Source of the DNA: Sphingomonas kaistensis
GTDB taxonomy: Bacteria; Pseudomonadota; Alphaproteobacteria; Sphingomonadales; Sphingomonadaceae
Direction: 5' to 3'
Length of the DNA: 64,000 nt
Assembly (NCBI RefSeq): GCF_036884275.1
Contig: NZ_CP145607.1
Location: 1,599,001 to 1,663,000 of the forward strand
In this document: in pieces, positions 39,793-47,276 of the stretch
Position numbering within the stretch: position 1 is the first letter of the stretch
Layout: every line of letters starts with the position of its first letter
Position numbers and translations under genes: made by a program
Notes under the pieces: model-generated
Seen by the model: only the letters and a program-made list of their open reading frames with translations
The model's database searches: none
Told to the model about the DNA's origin: nothing

Positions 39793-40617
39793 GTGACCTT
39801 CCCGACCGATCTCGAACCCTGGCTTCGGCTCGGCACCTTTGCCGGCGTGCTGGCGGTGCTGGCGGTGGCCGAAATGCTGGCCCCGCGGCGGCGGCAAGCG
39901 ATCGGCCGGGGCAAGCGCTGGCCCGCCAACCTCGGCCTCGTCGCGCTCGACTCTCTCCTGGTCCGATTGCTGTTTCCGGCGGCGGCGGTCGGCGCGGCGA
40001 TCTTTGCGGAAGAGCGCGGGTGGGGGCTGTTCAACCTCGTCGATCTGCCCGCCTGGGTCGAGATCGCCGCCGCGGTGATCCTGCTCGACCTTCTGATCTA
40101 CGGCCAGCACGTGCTGTTTCATGCCGTGCCGCCGCTGTGGCGGGTGCACCGCGTCCACCATGCCGATCTCGAATTCGACGTGACCACCGGCCTGCGCTTC
40201 CACCCGGTCGAGATCGTCCTGTCGATGGCGATCAAGATCGCCGCGGTGATGGCGCTCGGCGCCGCCGCGTTGGCGGTGCTGATCTTCGAGGTGCTGCTCA
40301 ACGCCACCGCCATGTGGAGCCATTCCAACATCCGCCTGCCGCTCGGCCTCGACCGCATCGTTCGCCGGCTGGTGGTGACGCCCGACATGCACCGCACCCA
40401 CCACTCGATCGTTCCGCGCGAAACGCACAGCAACTTCGGGTTCAATCTTGCCATATGGGACCGCTTGTTCGGGACCTACCGGGCGCAGCCGGAGGCCGGG
40501 CATGACGGCATGACCCTCGGCGTGCCGCAATTTCGAGATGAGCGAGATCTGGCGCTGGGCCGCTTACTGCTGCAACCGTTCCGGAGGCTACCGCCACAAC
40601 AAAGGGAGAAGAAATGA
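39793..40617 (+). CDS. Sterol desaturase/fatty-acid hydroxylase-family membrane diiron enzyme
   Basis: The product is 274 residues from a GTG at 39793 (a GTG at 39784 is equally possible). It has four membrane spans. Three histidine boxes bind the diiron site: HVLFH, HRVHH and HRTHH, plus RFHP. The enzyme hydroxylates or desaturates a lipid or isoprenoid (in sphingomonads, carotenoid or fatty-acid substrates). It overlaps the DUF1499 start (ATGA). Confidence 0.9.
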   Translation: MTFPTDLEPWLRLGTFAGVLAVLAVAEMLAPRRRQAIGRGKRWPANLGLVALDSLLVRLLFPAAAVGAAIFAEERGWGLFNLVDLPAWVEIAAAVILLDLLIYGQHVLFHAVPPLWRVHRVHHADLEFDVTTGLRFHPVEIVLSMAIKIAAVMALGAAALAVLIFEVLLNATAMWSHSNIRLPLGLDRIVRRLVVTPDMHRTHHSIVPRETHSNFGFNLAIWDRLFGTYRAQPEAGHDGMTLGVPQFRDERDLALGRLLLQPFRRLPPQQREKK

Positions 40618-41399
40618 GCGACGGCAAGGCAATCTGGCCCAAACGCCTGTCCTGGCTGGCGCTCGCGCTGAGCCTTGGCGGGATTGGCATCGCGCTGATC
40701 GCGGCGGTGGGCACGGGCGCGGGATGGTGGCCGTATGGCAGCGGCCTTGGCGCACTGCGCTACGCGCTGCCGCTGGCGCTGGCGGGCGGGGTGCTGGCCA
40801 TCGCGGCATGGATCGGCGGGCGGCGCAAGGGCGTGCGGACGGGGTGGCCGACCGGGCTTGCCCTCGTGACGAGCCTGCTGTTCGCGGGCTATCTCGGCAA
40901 CATGATCTTCACCGCCCGTACCGTGCCCGCCATCCACGATGTCGCGACCGATCTCGACGATCTGCCGCAGTTCAGCCGGCTGACGGTGCGGTCCGACAAT
41001 CTCGACAAGGTCCCGGACCAGGGACGGGCAGAGCTCAAGGCGCTGCCGCCCGAAGAGCGGTGGAAGGCGCTCCACCGGCAAGCCTATGGCGACTTGGCAC
41101 CCCTGCGTGTGACGGCGACGCCGCAAGCGGTACTGAAAGAGGCAGAACTGCTTGCCCGCGATCGCGGCTGGACCGTCGCCGCGGTCGACCCCGCCGCCGG
41201 CATCCTGGAAGCGACCGCGACCACCCGCTTTTTCCGCTTCAAGGACGATGTGGTGGTGCGGGTCCGCCCCGATCCCGCCAGCGCCGGCGGCTCGGTGGTT
41301 GACATGCGCTCGATCAGCCGGGTCGGGGGCAGCGATGTCGGCGTCAATGCCCGCCGCGTGCGCGCTTTCCTGAACGATCTGAAGGAGCGCACCGCGTGA
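40614..41399 (+). CDS. DUF1499 membrane protein
   Basis: The product is 261 residues. Three N-terminal membrane spans (about 12-100) precede a soluble DUF1499 domain (about 115-258; AELLARDRGWTVAAVDPAAGILEAT and FRFKDDVVVRVRP). Its function is not known. It sits between the desaturase and mtnP genes, with four-base overlaps on both sides, so all three form one operon. Confidence 0.88.
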   Translation: MSDGKAIWPKRLSWLALALSLGGIGIALIAAVGTGAGWWPYGSGLGALRYALPLALAGGVLAIAAWIGGRRKGVRTGWPTGLALVTSLLFAGYLGNMIFTARTVPAIHDVATDLDDLPQFSRLTVRSDNLDKVPDQGRAELKALPPEERWKALHRQAYGDLAPLRVTATPQAVLKEAELLARDRGWTVAAVDPAAGILEATATTRFFRFKDDVVVRVRPDPASAGGSVVDMRSISRVGGSDVGVNARRVRAFLNDLKERTA

Positions 41400-42268
41400 G
41401 CGAATGGACGATCGGCGTCATCGGCGGGTCGGGCATCTACGCCATCGATGCGTTGGAAAGCCCCGAGTGGATTGACGTCGACACGCCGTGGGGCAAGCCG
41501 TCCGACCAGCTGCTGACCGGACGCCTCGGCGACGTCCGGTTCGTCTTCCTCCCCCGCCACGGACGCGGGCACCGGATTCCGCCGAGCGAGGTCAATGCCC
41601 GGGCCAATATCCATGCGCTGAAAGCGGCCGGCTGCACCGATGTGATCGCCATTTCCGCCGTAGGATCGCTCCGTGACGAACTGCCGCCCGGGCATTTCGT
41701 GGTGGTCGATCAATTCATCGACCGAACGGTGGCAAGGCCGCACAGTTTCTTCGGGACGGGCCTCGTCGCTCACGTCTCGATGGCCGATCCGACCTGCGCG
41801 CGGCTGTCGGCGCTGTGCGCCGATGCGGCCGAGGCGGCGGGTGCCAGCGTGACGCGCGGCGGCACCTATCTTGCGATGGAAGGCCCGCAATTTTCCTCGC
41901 GCGCCGAAAGCCACATGTATCGCGGGTGGGGCTGCGACGTCATCGGCATGACCGCCATGCCCGAAGCCAAGCTCGCCCGCGAAGCCGAGCTTCCGTACGC
42001 GCTGGTCGGCATGGTCACCGACTATGATTGCTGGCGCGAAGGCGATCAGGTCGAGGTGTCGGCGGTGATCGCGCAATTGATGGCCAATGCCGATCTCGGG
42101 CGGCAACTGGTGGTCGAGCTTGCCCGCTCGCTCCCGGCGACGCGCGCCCTGTCGCCGGTGGACACGGTGCTCGACGCGGCACTGATCACCGCATCCGATG
42201 CGCGCGATCCGGCGCTGATCGAGAAGCTCGGCGCGATCCTCGCCCGTACGCTCGGCCGTCAGCCGTAA
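41396..42268 (+). CDS. mtnP: S-methyl-5'-thioadenosine phosphorylase
   Basis: Splits methylthioadenosine (and in some members 5'-deoxyadenosine) into adenine and a ribose-1-phosphate. The product is 290 residues from a GTG at 41396. Signatures: TIGVIGGSGIYAI, FLPRHGRGHRIPPSEVNARAN and AMEGPQFSSRAES (split), then DVIGMTAMPEA. It is coupled to DUF1499. Its end overlaps the convergent GT gene by 10 bp. Confidence 0.96.
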   Translation: MSEWTIGVIGGSGIYAIDALESPEWIDVDTPWGKPSDQLLTGRLGDVRFVFLPRHGRGHRIPPSEVNARANIHALKAAGCTDVIAISAVGSLRDELPPGHFVVVDQFIDRTVARPHSFFGTGLVAHVSMADPTCARLSALCADAAEAAGASVTRGGTYLAMEGPQFSSRAESHMYRGWGCDVIGMTAMPEAKLAREAELPYALVGMVTDYDCWREGDQVEVSAVIAQLMANADLGRQLVVELARSLPATRALSPVDTVLDAALITASDARDPALIEKLGAILARTLGRQP

Positions 42269-42945
42269 AGCCGCGCGATCCGCTCCGGACTGACCCCCGC
42301 GCGGTAGAGCGTCAGGCACAGGAGGTTGCGCGCCGAGCGCCGCCACCAGCCGTCCTGCCGCCACCGCGCTGCCGATGTGACCGCCGCGATGTCGAGATGG
42401 CGCAGGCGCTTTCGTCCGATCCGCCGGACGAGATCGACATCCTCCATCAATGGCAGCGCGCGAAATTCGCCGAGCGCGTCATAGTGTCGGCGCGAGATCA
42501 GCAGACCCTGGTCACCGTAGGGAAGGCCGAGCATTCCCGCCCGTAGGCTCACGCCGCGTTCGATTACCCGCGCTTGCCAGGCGGGATCGTCGAGGCGGAA
42601 GCGGAAGCAGGCGGCGTGATCCGGGAAGGCGGCGATGTGCTCGCGGACGGCCTGCTGCCACCCGCGATCGAGCAGGGTGTCGGCATGAAGGAACAGCAGC
42701 CAGTCGCCCATCGCCGCCTCAGCGCCCGCACGAAGCTGCACACCCCGGCCGCGCGGTGCCTCGATGACCTTTGCATCAAGCTGCGCGGCGAGGGCAGGGG
42801 TGCCGTCGTTCGATCCGCCATCGACGACGACAATCTCGTTCGCGCCGGCGAGCCGCTCCACACAGGCGCGCAACGTGGCGGCGGCGTTGAGTGCCGGAAT
42901 GACCACCGACAGCCGCTCGGCGCCGTCCTCTCTCAGGCCGAGCAA
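42259..42945 (-). CDS. TIGR04283-type glycosyltransferase family 2 (arsenosugar-biosynthesis family)
   Basis: A product of about 228 residues with an uncertain start. I place it at a TTG (42945) overlapping the end of the radical SAM gene; a GTG at 42906 or a TTG at 42978 are alternatives. Motifs: LSVVIPALNAAATL, NEIVVVDGGSNDGT, RGRGVQLRAGAEAA, FLHADTLL and PYGDQGLLISRR. The RGRGxQ and GDQ signatures define the family. It is coupled to the radical SAM gene upstream. Confidence 0.88.
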   Translation of the reverse strand: MLGLREDGAERLSVVIPALNAAATLRACVERLAGANEIVVVDGGSNDGTPALAAQLDAKVIEAPRGRGVQLRAGAEAAMGDWLLFLHADTLLDRGWQQAVREHIAAFPDHAACFRFRLDDPAWQARVIERGVSLRAGMLGLPYGDQGLLISRRHYDALGEFRALPLMEDVDLVRRIGRKRLRHLDIAAVTSAARWRQDGWWRRSARNLLCLTLYRAGVSPERIARLYG

Positions 42946-43883
42946 CTCGCCCCGCCGAGCACGCAGAAGCGTGCGCAATGGGGGTGGTTGAGGCGCACCG
43001 GCCGGCTCGCTTCGGCCAGCGTTTCGCCCATGGTGAACTCGGGGTCGTAGGGGATGAGCGTGCAGGCGGCGACGACGGGGCGCGGCTCGCCCTTACGCTT
43101 CACAACCATCCGGCTCGATGCGCACATGATGCTGTCGGGGGATTTGCCGAGAATGCCCCAGCAGGCCTCGGTGATCTCCGGCACGTCGGCCGTCGCATCC
43201 ATTTCCGGGAACAGCACCAGCGCGGCGGGATCGGCCGAGTCGACGTTCAGCCCTTCGGCTTCGAACAGGGCAGCATAGCCCGCGCGCGCGTCTTCAAGCG
43301 TTTCACCTGGCAATTGCCGCCCGGCGATGGCCAGCCGGAAGCCATGGTCGCTGAGCCATTTCGTCCCCGCGATGGCCTTGTCCCAGGTGCCAAGCCCGCG
43401 CTCGGCCTCGTGGATCGGCTGGCTGTAATGATCGAGACTGACGCGCAAGGTCAGCCGGTCCGACTTCAGCGCCAGCAACTGCGCCTCGAACCGCTGCATC
43501 GGCCGCATCGCGTTGGTCAGCACCAGAACCTCGAACCCGCGGGCCAGCGCGGCATCGAGCATCGCCAGCATGTCGGGGTTCATGAACGGCTCGCCGCCGG
43601 TGAACCCGATCTCCCGCGTGCCGAGGGTCAACGCCTCGTCGAGATAAGCCTCGGCCTCAGCAAGGCTGATGTAGACCAGCGCGTCGTTTCGCGGTGAGCT
43701 TTCGATATAGCAGGTGCGGCAGGCGAGATTGCACAGCGTGCCGGTATTGATCCACAGCGTATCGAGCCGCGTCATTGCCACCTCGGCCCGCACCTCGCCG
43801 CCCGCCGTAATCAGCGGATCGCGAAACTTGGCCGGGTCGAGCGGCCGGACGTGCGGTGCCGCGAAAGGACTGAGGTCGTTCAC
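42933..43883 (-). CDS. Radical SAM protein of uncertain substrate
   Basis: The product is 316 residues from a GTG at 43883 (VNDLSPFAAP). The iron-sulfur motif is LCNLACRTCYIESSP (CxxxCxxC), followed by EIGFTGGEPFMNPD. Extra cysteines at the C-terminus (MCASSR, VAACTL, HCARFCVLGGASCSA) suggest a second cluster or SPASM-like region. It is not recognisably ArsS (arsenosugar radical SAM), but it sits beside a TIGR04283 transferase and an MTA phosphorylase. Its function is unknown. Confidence 0.88.
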   Translation of the reverse strand: MNDLSPFAAPHVRPLDPAKFRDPLITAGGEVRAEVAMTRLDTLWINTGTLCNLACRTCYIESSPRNDALVYISLAEAEAYLDEALTLGTREIGFTGGEPFMNPDMLAMLDAALARGFEVLVLTNAMRPMQRFEAQLLALKSDRLTLRVSLDHYSQPIHEAERGLGTWDKAIAGTKWLSDHGFRLAIAGRQLPGETLEDARAGYAALFEAEGLNVDSADPAALVLFPEMDATADVPEITEACWGILGKSPDSIMCASSRMVVKRKGEPRPVVAACTLIPYDPEFTMGETLAEASRPVRLNHPHCARFCVLGGASCSA

Positions 43884-43893
43884 CCGCGTAGGT

Positions 43894-44511
43894 CTACTTC
43901 CCGCCCCACACTTCCGCCAGCCGCGCATCGCGGCCGCAGCGCGAGCGATAGAATTTATAGCGCACCGGGTTCTTCTTATAATAATCCTGGTGATAGTCCT
44001 CGGCCGGCGTGAAGGTGCTGGCGGGAAGAACTAATGTCGCGATCGGTCGCCTCAGCTGCTGCATCGCGCGTGCCTTGGCGGCTTCCGCGATCCGCCGCTG
44101 CTGATCGTTGGCGACGAAAAAGGCCGAGCGATATTGGTAGCCACGGTCGCAGAAGCTGCCGCCGCTATCGAGGGGATCAATGGTCTTCATGAAGCGCAGC
44201 GCCAGCTCGGCATAGCTGACCTTGCTCGGGTCGTAGGTCACCCGCACCGATTCGATATGCCCGGTATTACCAGCCGACACCTGCTCGTAGGTCGGGTTCG
44301 CAAGCTTGCCGCCGGTATAGCCCGACACGGTCGAGATCACCCCCGGCATTTTGTCGAAATCGCTTTCGGTGCACCAGAAGCAGCCGCCAGCGAACACCGC
44401 CGTCGCGCGCTGGCCGCCGGGGGGCGGCGCGGCGGGGGAGGGGTCGCTGCTGCACGCGGCCAGCAAGGCGGCCGAGCCCAAAGCGGCGAGGAGGGCGCGA
44501 TTAAGCGGCAC
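43894..44511 (-). CDS. msrA: Peptide-methionine (S)-S-oxide reductase, lipoprotein
   Basis: Repairs S-methionine sulfoxide in proteins. The product is 205 residues. A signal ends in lipobox LAAC with Cys20, so it is membrane-anchored in the envelope. The catalytic motif is GGCFWCTE (Cys44). Then come GYTGGKLANPTYEQVSAG and DPLDSGGSFCDRGYQYRSA. Overlaps msrB by 11 bp. Confidence 0.95.
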   Translation of the reverse strand: MPLNRALLAALGSAALLAACSSDPSPAAPPPGGQRATAVFAGGCFWCTESDFDKMPGVISTVSGYTGGKLANPTYEQVSAGNTGHIESVRVTYDPSKVSYAELALRFMKTIDPLDSGGSFCDRGYQYRSAFFVANDQQRRIAEAAKARAMQQLRRPIATLVLPASTFTPAEDYHQDYYKKNPVRYKFYRSRCGRDARLAEVWGGK

Positions 44512-44986
44512 GGAAGGTCATCGCCGCGCCGTTCATGCAATAACGCTTGCCGGTTGGCGGCGGCCCGTCGTCGAACACATGGCCAAGATGCCCGCCGCAG
44601 CGCCGGCAATGCACTTCGGTCCGCTTGAACGGCCCGATGCCGTCGGGCCGGGTTCGGATCGCATTGGATATCGGGGCAAAGAAGCTCGGCCAGCCGGTGC
44701 CACTTTCGAACTTGGTATCCGAGCGATACAGCGGCAGCGCGCATCCCGCGCAGGCATAGATGCCGCGACGCTTCTCGGCATTGAGCGGGCTCGATCGCGG
44801 CCGTTCGGTTTGCTCCTTGCGAAGCACGGCAAACGCGGCCGGCGGCAGGATGCGCCGCCACTCGGCTTCGGACTTGGTGATCTCGAAACTTTCCTTGGCC
44901 TCGCTTTGGCCGCAGCCGCTCAAGAACACGCCTAGGGTCGTCAGCGAACCGCCGAGAAAGCCGCGCTTTGTCATCTTCAGGTCCAT
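44501..44986 (-). CDS. msrB: Peptide-methionine (R)-S-oxide reductase, lipoprotein
   Basis: The product is 161 residues from the ATG at 44986, preceded by AGAGG. The N-terminus (KRGFLGG...LSGC25) suggests a lipoprotein signal, possibly Tat-like. The zinc cysteines are CAGC and CRRC, and the catalytic cysteine is in GKRYCMNG. It repairs R-methionine sulfoxide. Together with msrA it forms a complete envelope-located repair pair. Confidence 0.93.
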   Translation of the reverse strand: MDLKMTKRGFLGGSLTTLGVFLSGCGQSEAKESFEITKSEAEWRRILPPAAFAVLRKEQTERPRSSPLNAEKRRGIYACAGCALPLYRSDTKFESGTGWPSFFAPISNAIRTRPDGIGPFKRTEVHCRRCGGHLGHVFDDGPPPTGKRYCMNGAAMTFRAA

Positions 44987-45119
44987 GCTACCTCTTTGCC
45001 TCGCTTGACCAGCCACCATTTCAATGAGCTACGAATGAGCGGCCGATACGGATGAGATGGGAAGGAGCGATCGAATTGCCAACCGCAGGGCACGCCCCGT
45101 CCCGGCATAAGGACTTCAA

Positions 45120-47270
45120 ATGAAAAGCGGACTTGCCGGGCGGCTCGCCCTGCTGGTGCTGCTGGTCGGCGCTGTGGCGGCTTTTTTCCTCTTCGATCTT
45201 GGCTCCCTGCTGACGATCGACAATCTGAAGGCGCAGCGGGACGGCATCGCGCAGTTGCTGGCGCAAAGGCCGGTGTTGGTCATCGGCGGCTTTTTCCTTC
45301 TCTACGTCGCGGCCACCGCCCTGTCGTTGCCCGGCGCGGTGATCCTGACGCTGGCGGCGGGCGCGATCTTCGGACTGTGGCTGGGCACGCTGATCGTGTC
45401 CTTCGCGTCCGCGATCGGCGCGAGCCTCGCCTTCCTTTCTTCGCGCTTTCTGCTGCGTGACTGGGTCAAAAACCGGTTCGGGCGACGGGTCGCGGCGATC
45501 GACCGCGGCGTGGAGCAGGACGGCGCCTTTTACCTCCTCAGCCTGCGCCTGATCCCGGCCTTTCCCTTTTTCCTCATCAACCTCGCCATGGGTCTGACCG
45601 CGATGCGGCTGCCGGTTTTCTATCTGGTCAGCCAGGTCGGGATGCTCCCCGGCACCTTGGTTTACGTCAACGCCGGAACCCAGCTCGCCGCGATCCGCAG
45701 CGTGTCGGACATCCTGTCGCCGGGGCTGATCGGCTCGTTCGTCCTGCTCGGCCTGTTCCCGCTATTGGCCAAATGGGTGCTCGGCATGGTCAAGCGGCGG
45801 CGAGTGTACGCCCGGTGGAAGAGGCCGCGGCGGTTCGATCGCAATCTGGTGGTGATCGGTGCCGGCGCCGGGGGCCTCGTCACCGCCTACATCGCCGCGA
45901 CCGTACGCGCCAAGGTGACCCTGGTCGAAGCCGGCAAGATGGGCGGCGACTGCCTCAACACCGGCTGCGTGCCGTCCAAGTCGCTGATCCGCAGCGCGCG
46001 CACCGCACACGAAATCCGCCATGCCGCCGACTTCGGGATCGGGGGCAGCGAGCCGCAAGTCGATTTCCCCGCCGTGATGCGCCGCATCCGCGAGGTGATC
46101 CGGGTGATCGAGCCCGCCGACAGCGTTGAGCGCTACACCGGCCTCGGGGTCGACGTCCGCCAGGGCTATGCCACCATCATCGATCCCTGGACGGTCGAGA
46201 TCGCCGGTCCGAACGGACAGAAAGACCGTCTGACCACCCGTTCCATCGTCATCGCTTCCGGAGGCGAACCGGTCGTTCCCGACCTGCCGGGCCTGCGCGA
46301 AGCAGGCGTGCTGACGAGCGAGACTTTGTGGGATCATCTCGCCGGGCTGGACACCGCACCTCGGCGCCTCGTCATCATCGGCGGTGGCCCGATCGGGACC
46401 GAAATGGCGCAGGCCTTTCAACGGCTGGGTGTCCCCGTGACGTTGGTCGAAGGCGGCGAGCGCCTGCTGTCCAAGGACGATCCCGAAGCCTCGGCCCTGA
46501 TCCTGGACACGCTGCGCGGCGAAGGCGTCTCCGTGCTCCTCGGCCACAAGGCGCTGCGCTGCGAGGGCAAATGCCTGATCGTCGAAGGCGAGGGGCGGGA
46601 GACGACGCTACCTTTCGAGGAAATCGTTGTCGCGGTCGGGCGAAAGCCGCGGCTCAAGGGTTTCGGGCTCGAAGCGCTCGGTATCGACACCGACAAGCCG
46701 CTCGCGCTGAACGAGCGGCTGCAGACGATTTTGCCCAACATCTATGCCGCAGGCGACGTCGCCGGGCCCTATCAATTCACCCACGCCGCCGCACACCAGG
46801 CCTGGTTTGCGGCGGTGAACGCGCTGTTCGGCACCTTTAAATCGATCAGCGTCGATTATCGGGTCATTCCCTGGACCACCTTCGCCGACCCCGAAGTCGC
46901 GCATGTCGGCCACACCGAGGCCACCGCGGCGGAAGCGGGAGAGGCGTATGAAGTCGTCCGCTTCCCGCTCGACCATCTCGATCGCGCGGTGGCCGAAGGC
47001 GCGCGCTCGGGCTTCGTCAAATTGCTGGTCGCCAAGGGCAAGGATCGCATTCTCGGCGTGACCATCGTCGCGGCCGGGGCGGGGGAGATGCTGGCCGAAT
47101 ATGTGCTGGCGATGAAGCACGGCATCGGCCTCAACAAGCTGCTCGGCACCATTCACGCCTATCCGACCATGAGCGAGGCCAACAAATATGCCGCGGGCGA
47201 GTGGAAGAAAGCGCACAAGCCCGAAGCGCTGCTGGACTGGGTCGAGCGCTTCCACGCCTGGCGACGGTGA
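45120..47270 (+). CDS. TVP38/TMEM64-family membrane domain fused to FAD/NAD(P) disulfide oxidoreductase
   Basis: A 716-residue fusion. Residues 1-235 are a TVP38/DedA-like membrane domain (LPGAVILTLAAGAIFGLWLGT, RLIPAFPFFLINLAMGL). Residues about 240-716 are a mercuric-reductase-like flavoenzyme: FAD loop VVIGAGAGG (246-252), redox cysteines Cys278 and Cys283 in GGDCLNTGCVPSKS, a NAD(P) loop IIGGGPIGTEMAQ, and the dimer domain with AYPTMSEA. It lacks a heavy-metal-associated domain and the vicinal C-terminal cysteines of MerA. The physiological substrate is unknown; membrane-coupled electron or lipid-redox roles are guesses. Confidence 0.92.
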   Translation: MKSGLAGRLALLVLLVGAVAAFFLFDLGSLLTIDNLKAQRDGIAQLLAQRPVLVIGGFFLLYVAATALSLPGAVILTLAAGAIFGLWLGTLIVSFASAIGASLAFLSSRFLLRDWVKNRFGRRVAAIDRGVEQDGAFYLLSLRLIPAFPFFLINLAMGLTAMRLPVFYLVSQVGMLPGTLVYVNAGTQLAAIRSVSDILSPGLIGSFVLLGLFPLLAKWVLGMVKRRRVYARWKRPRRFDRNLVVIGAGAGGLVTAYIAATVRAKVTLVEAGKMGGDCLNTGCVPSKSLIRSARTAHEIRHAADFGIGGSEPQVDFPAVMRRIREVIRVIEPADSVERYTGLGVDVRQGYATIIDPWTVEIAGPNGQKDRLTTRSIVIASGGEPVVPDLPGLREAGVLTSETLWDHLAGLDTAPRRLVIIGGGPIGTEMAQAFQRLGVPVTLVEGGERLLSKDDPEASALILDTLRGEGVSVLLGHKALRCEGKCLIVEGEGRETTLPFEEIVVAVGRKPRLKGFGLEALGIDTDKPLALNERLQTILPNIYAAGDVAGPYQFTHAAAHQAWFAAVNALFGTFKSISVDYRVIPWTTFADPEVAHVGHTEATAAEAGEAYEVVRFPLDHLDRAVAEGARSGFVKLLVAKGKDRILGVTIVAAGAGEMLAEYVLAMKHGIGLNKLLGTIHAYPTMSEANKYAAGEWKKAHKPEALLDWVERFHAWRR

Positions 47271-47276
47271 TCGGCG

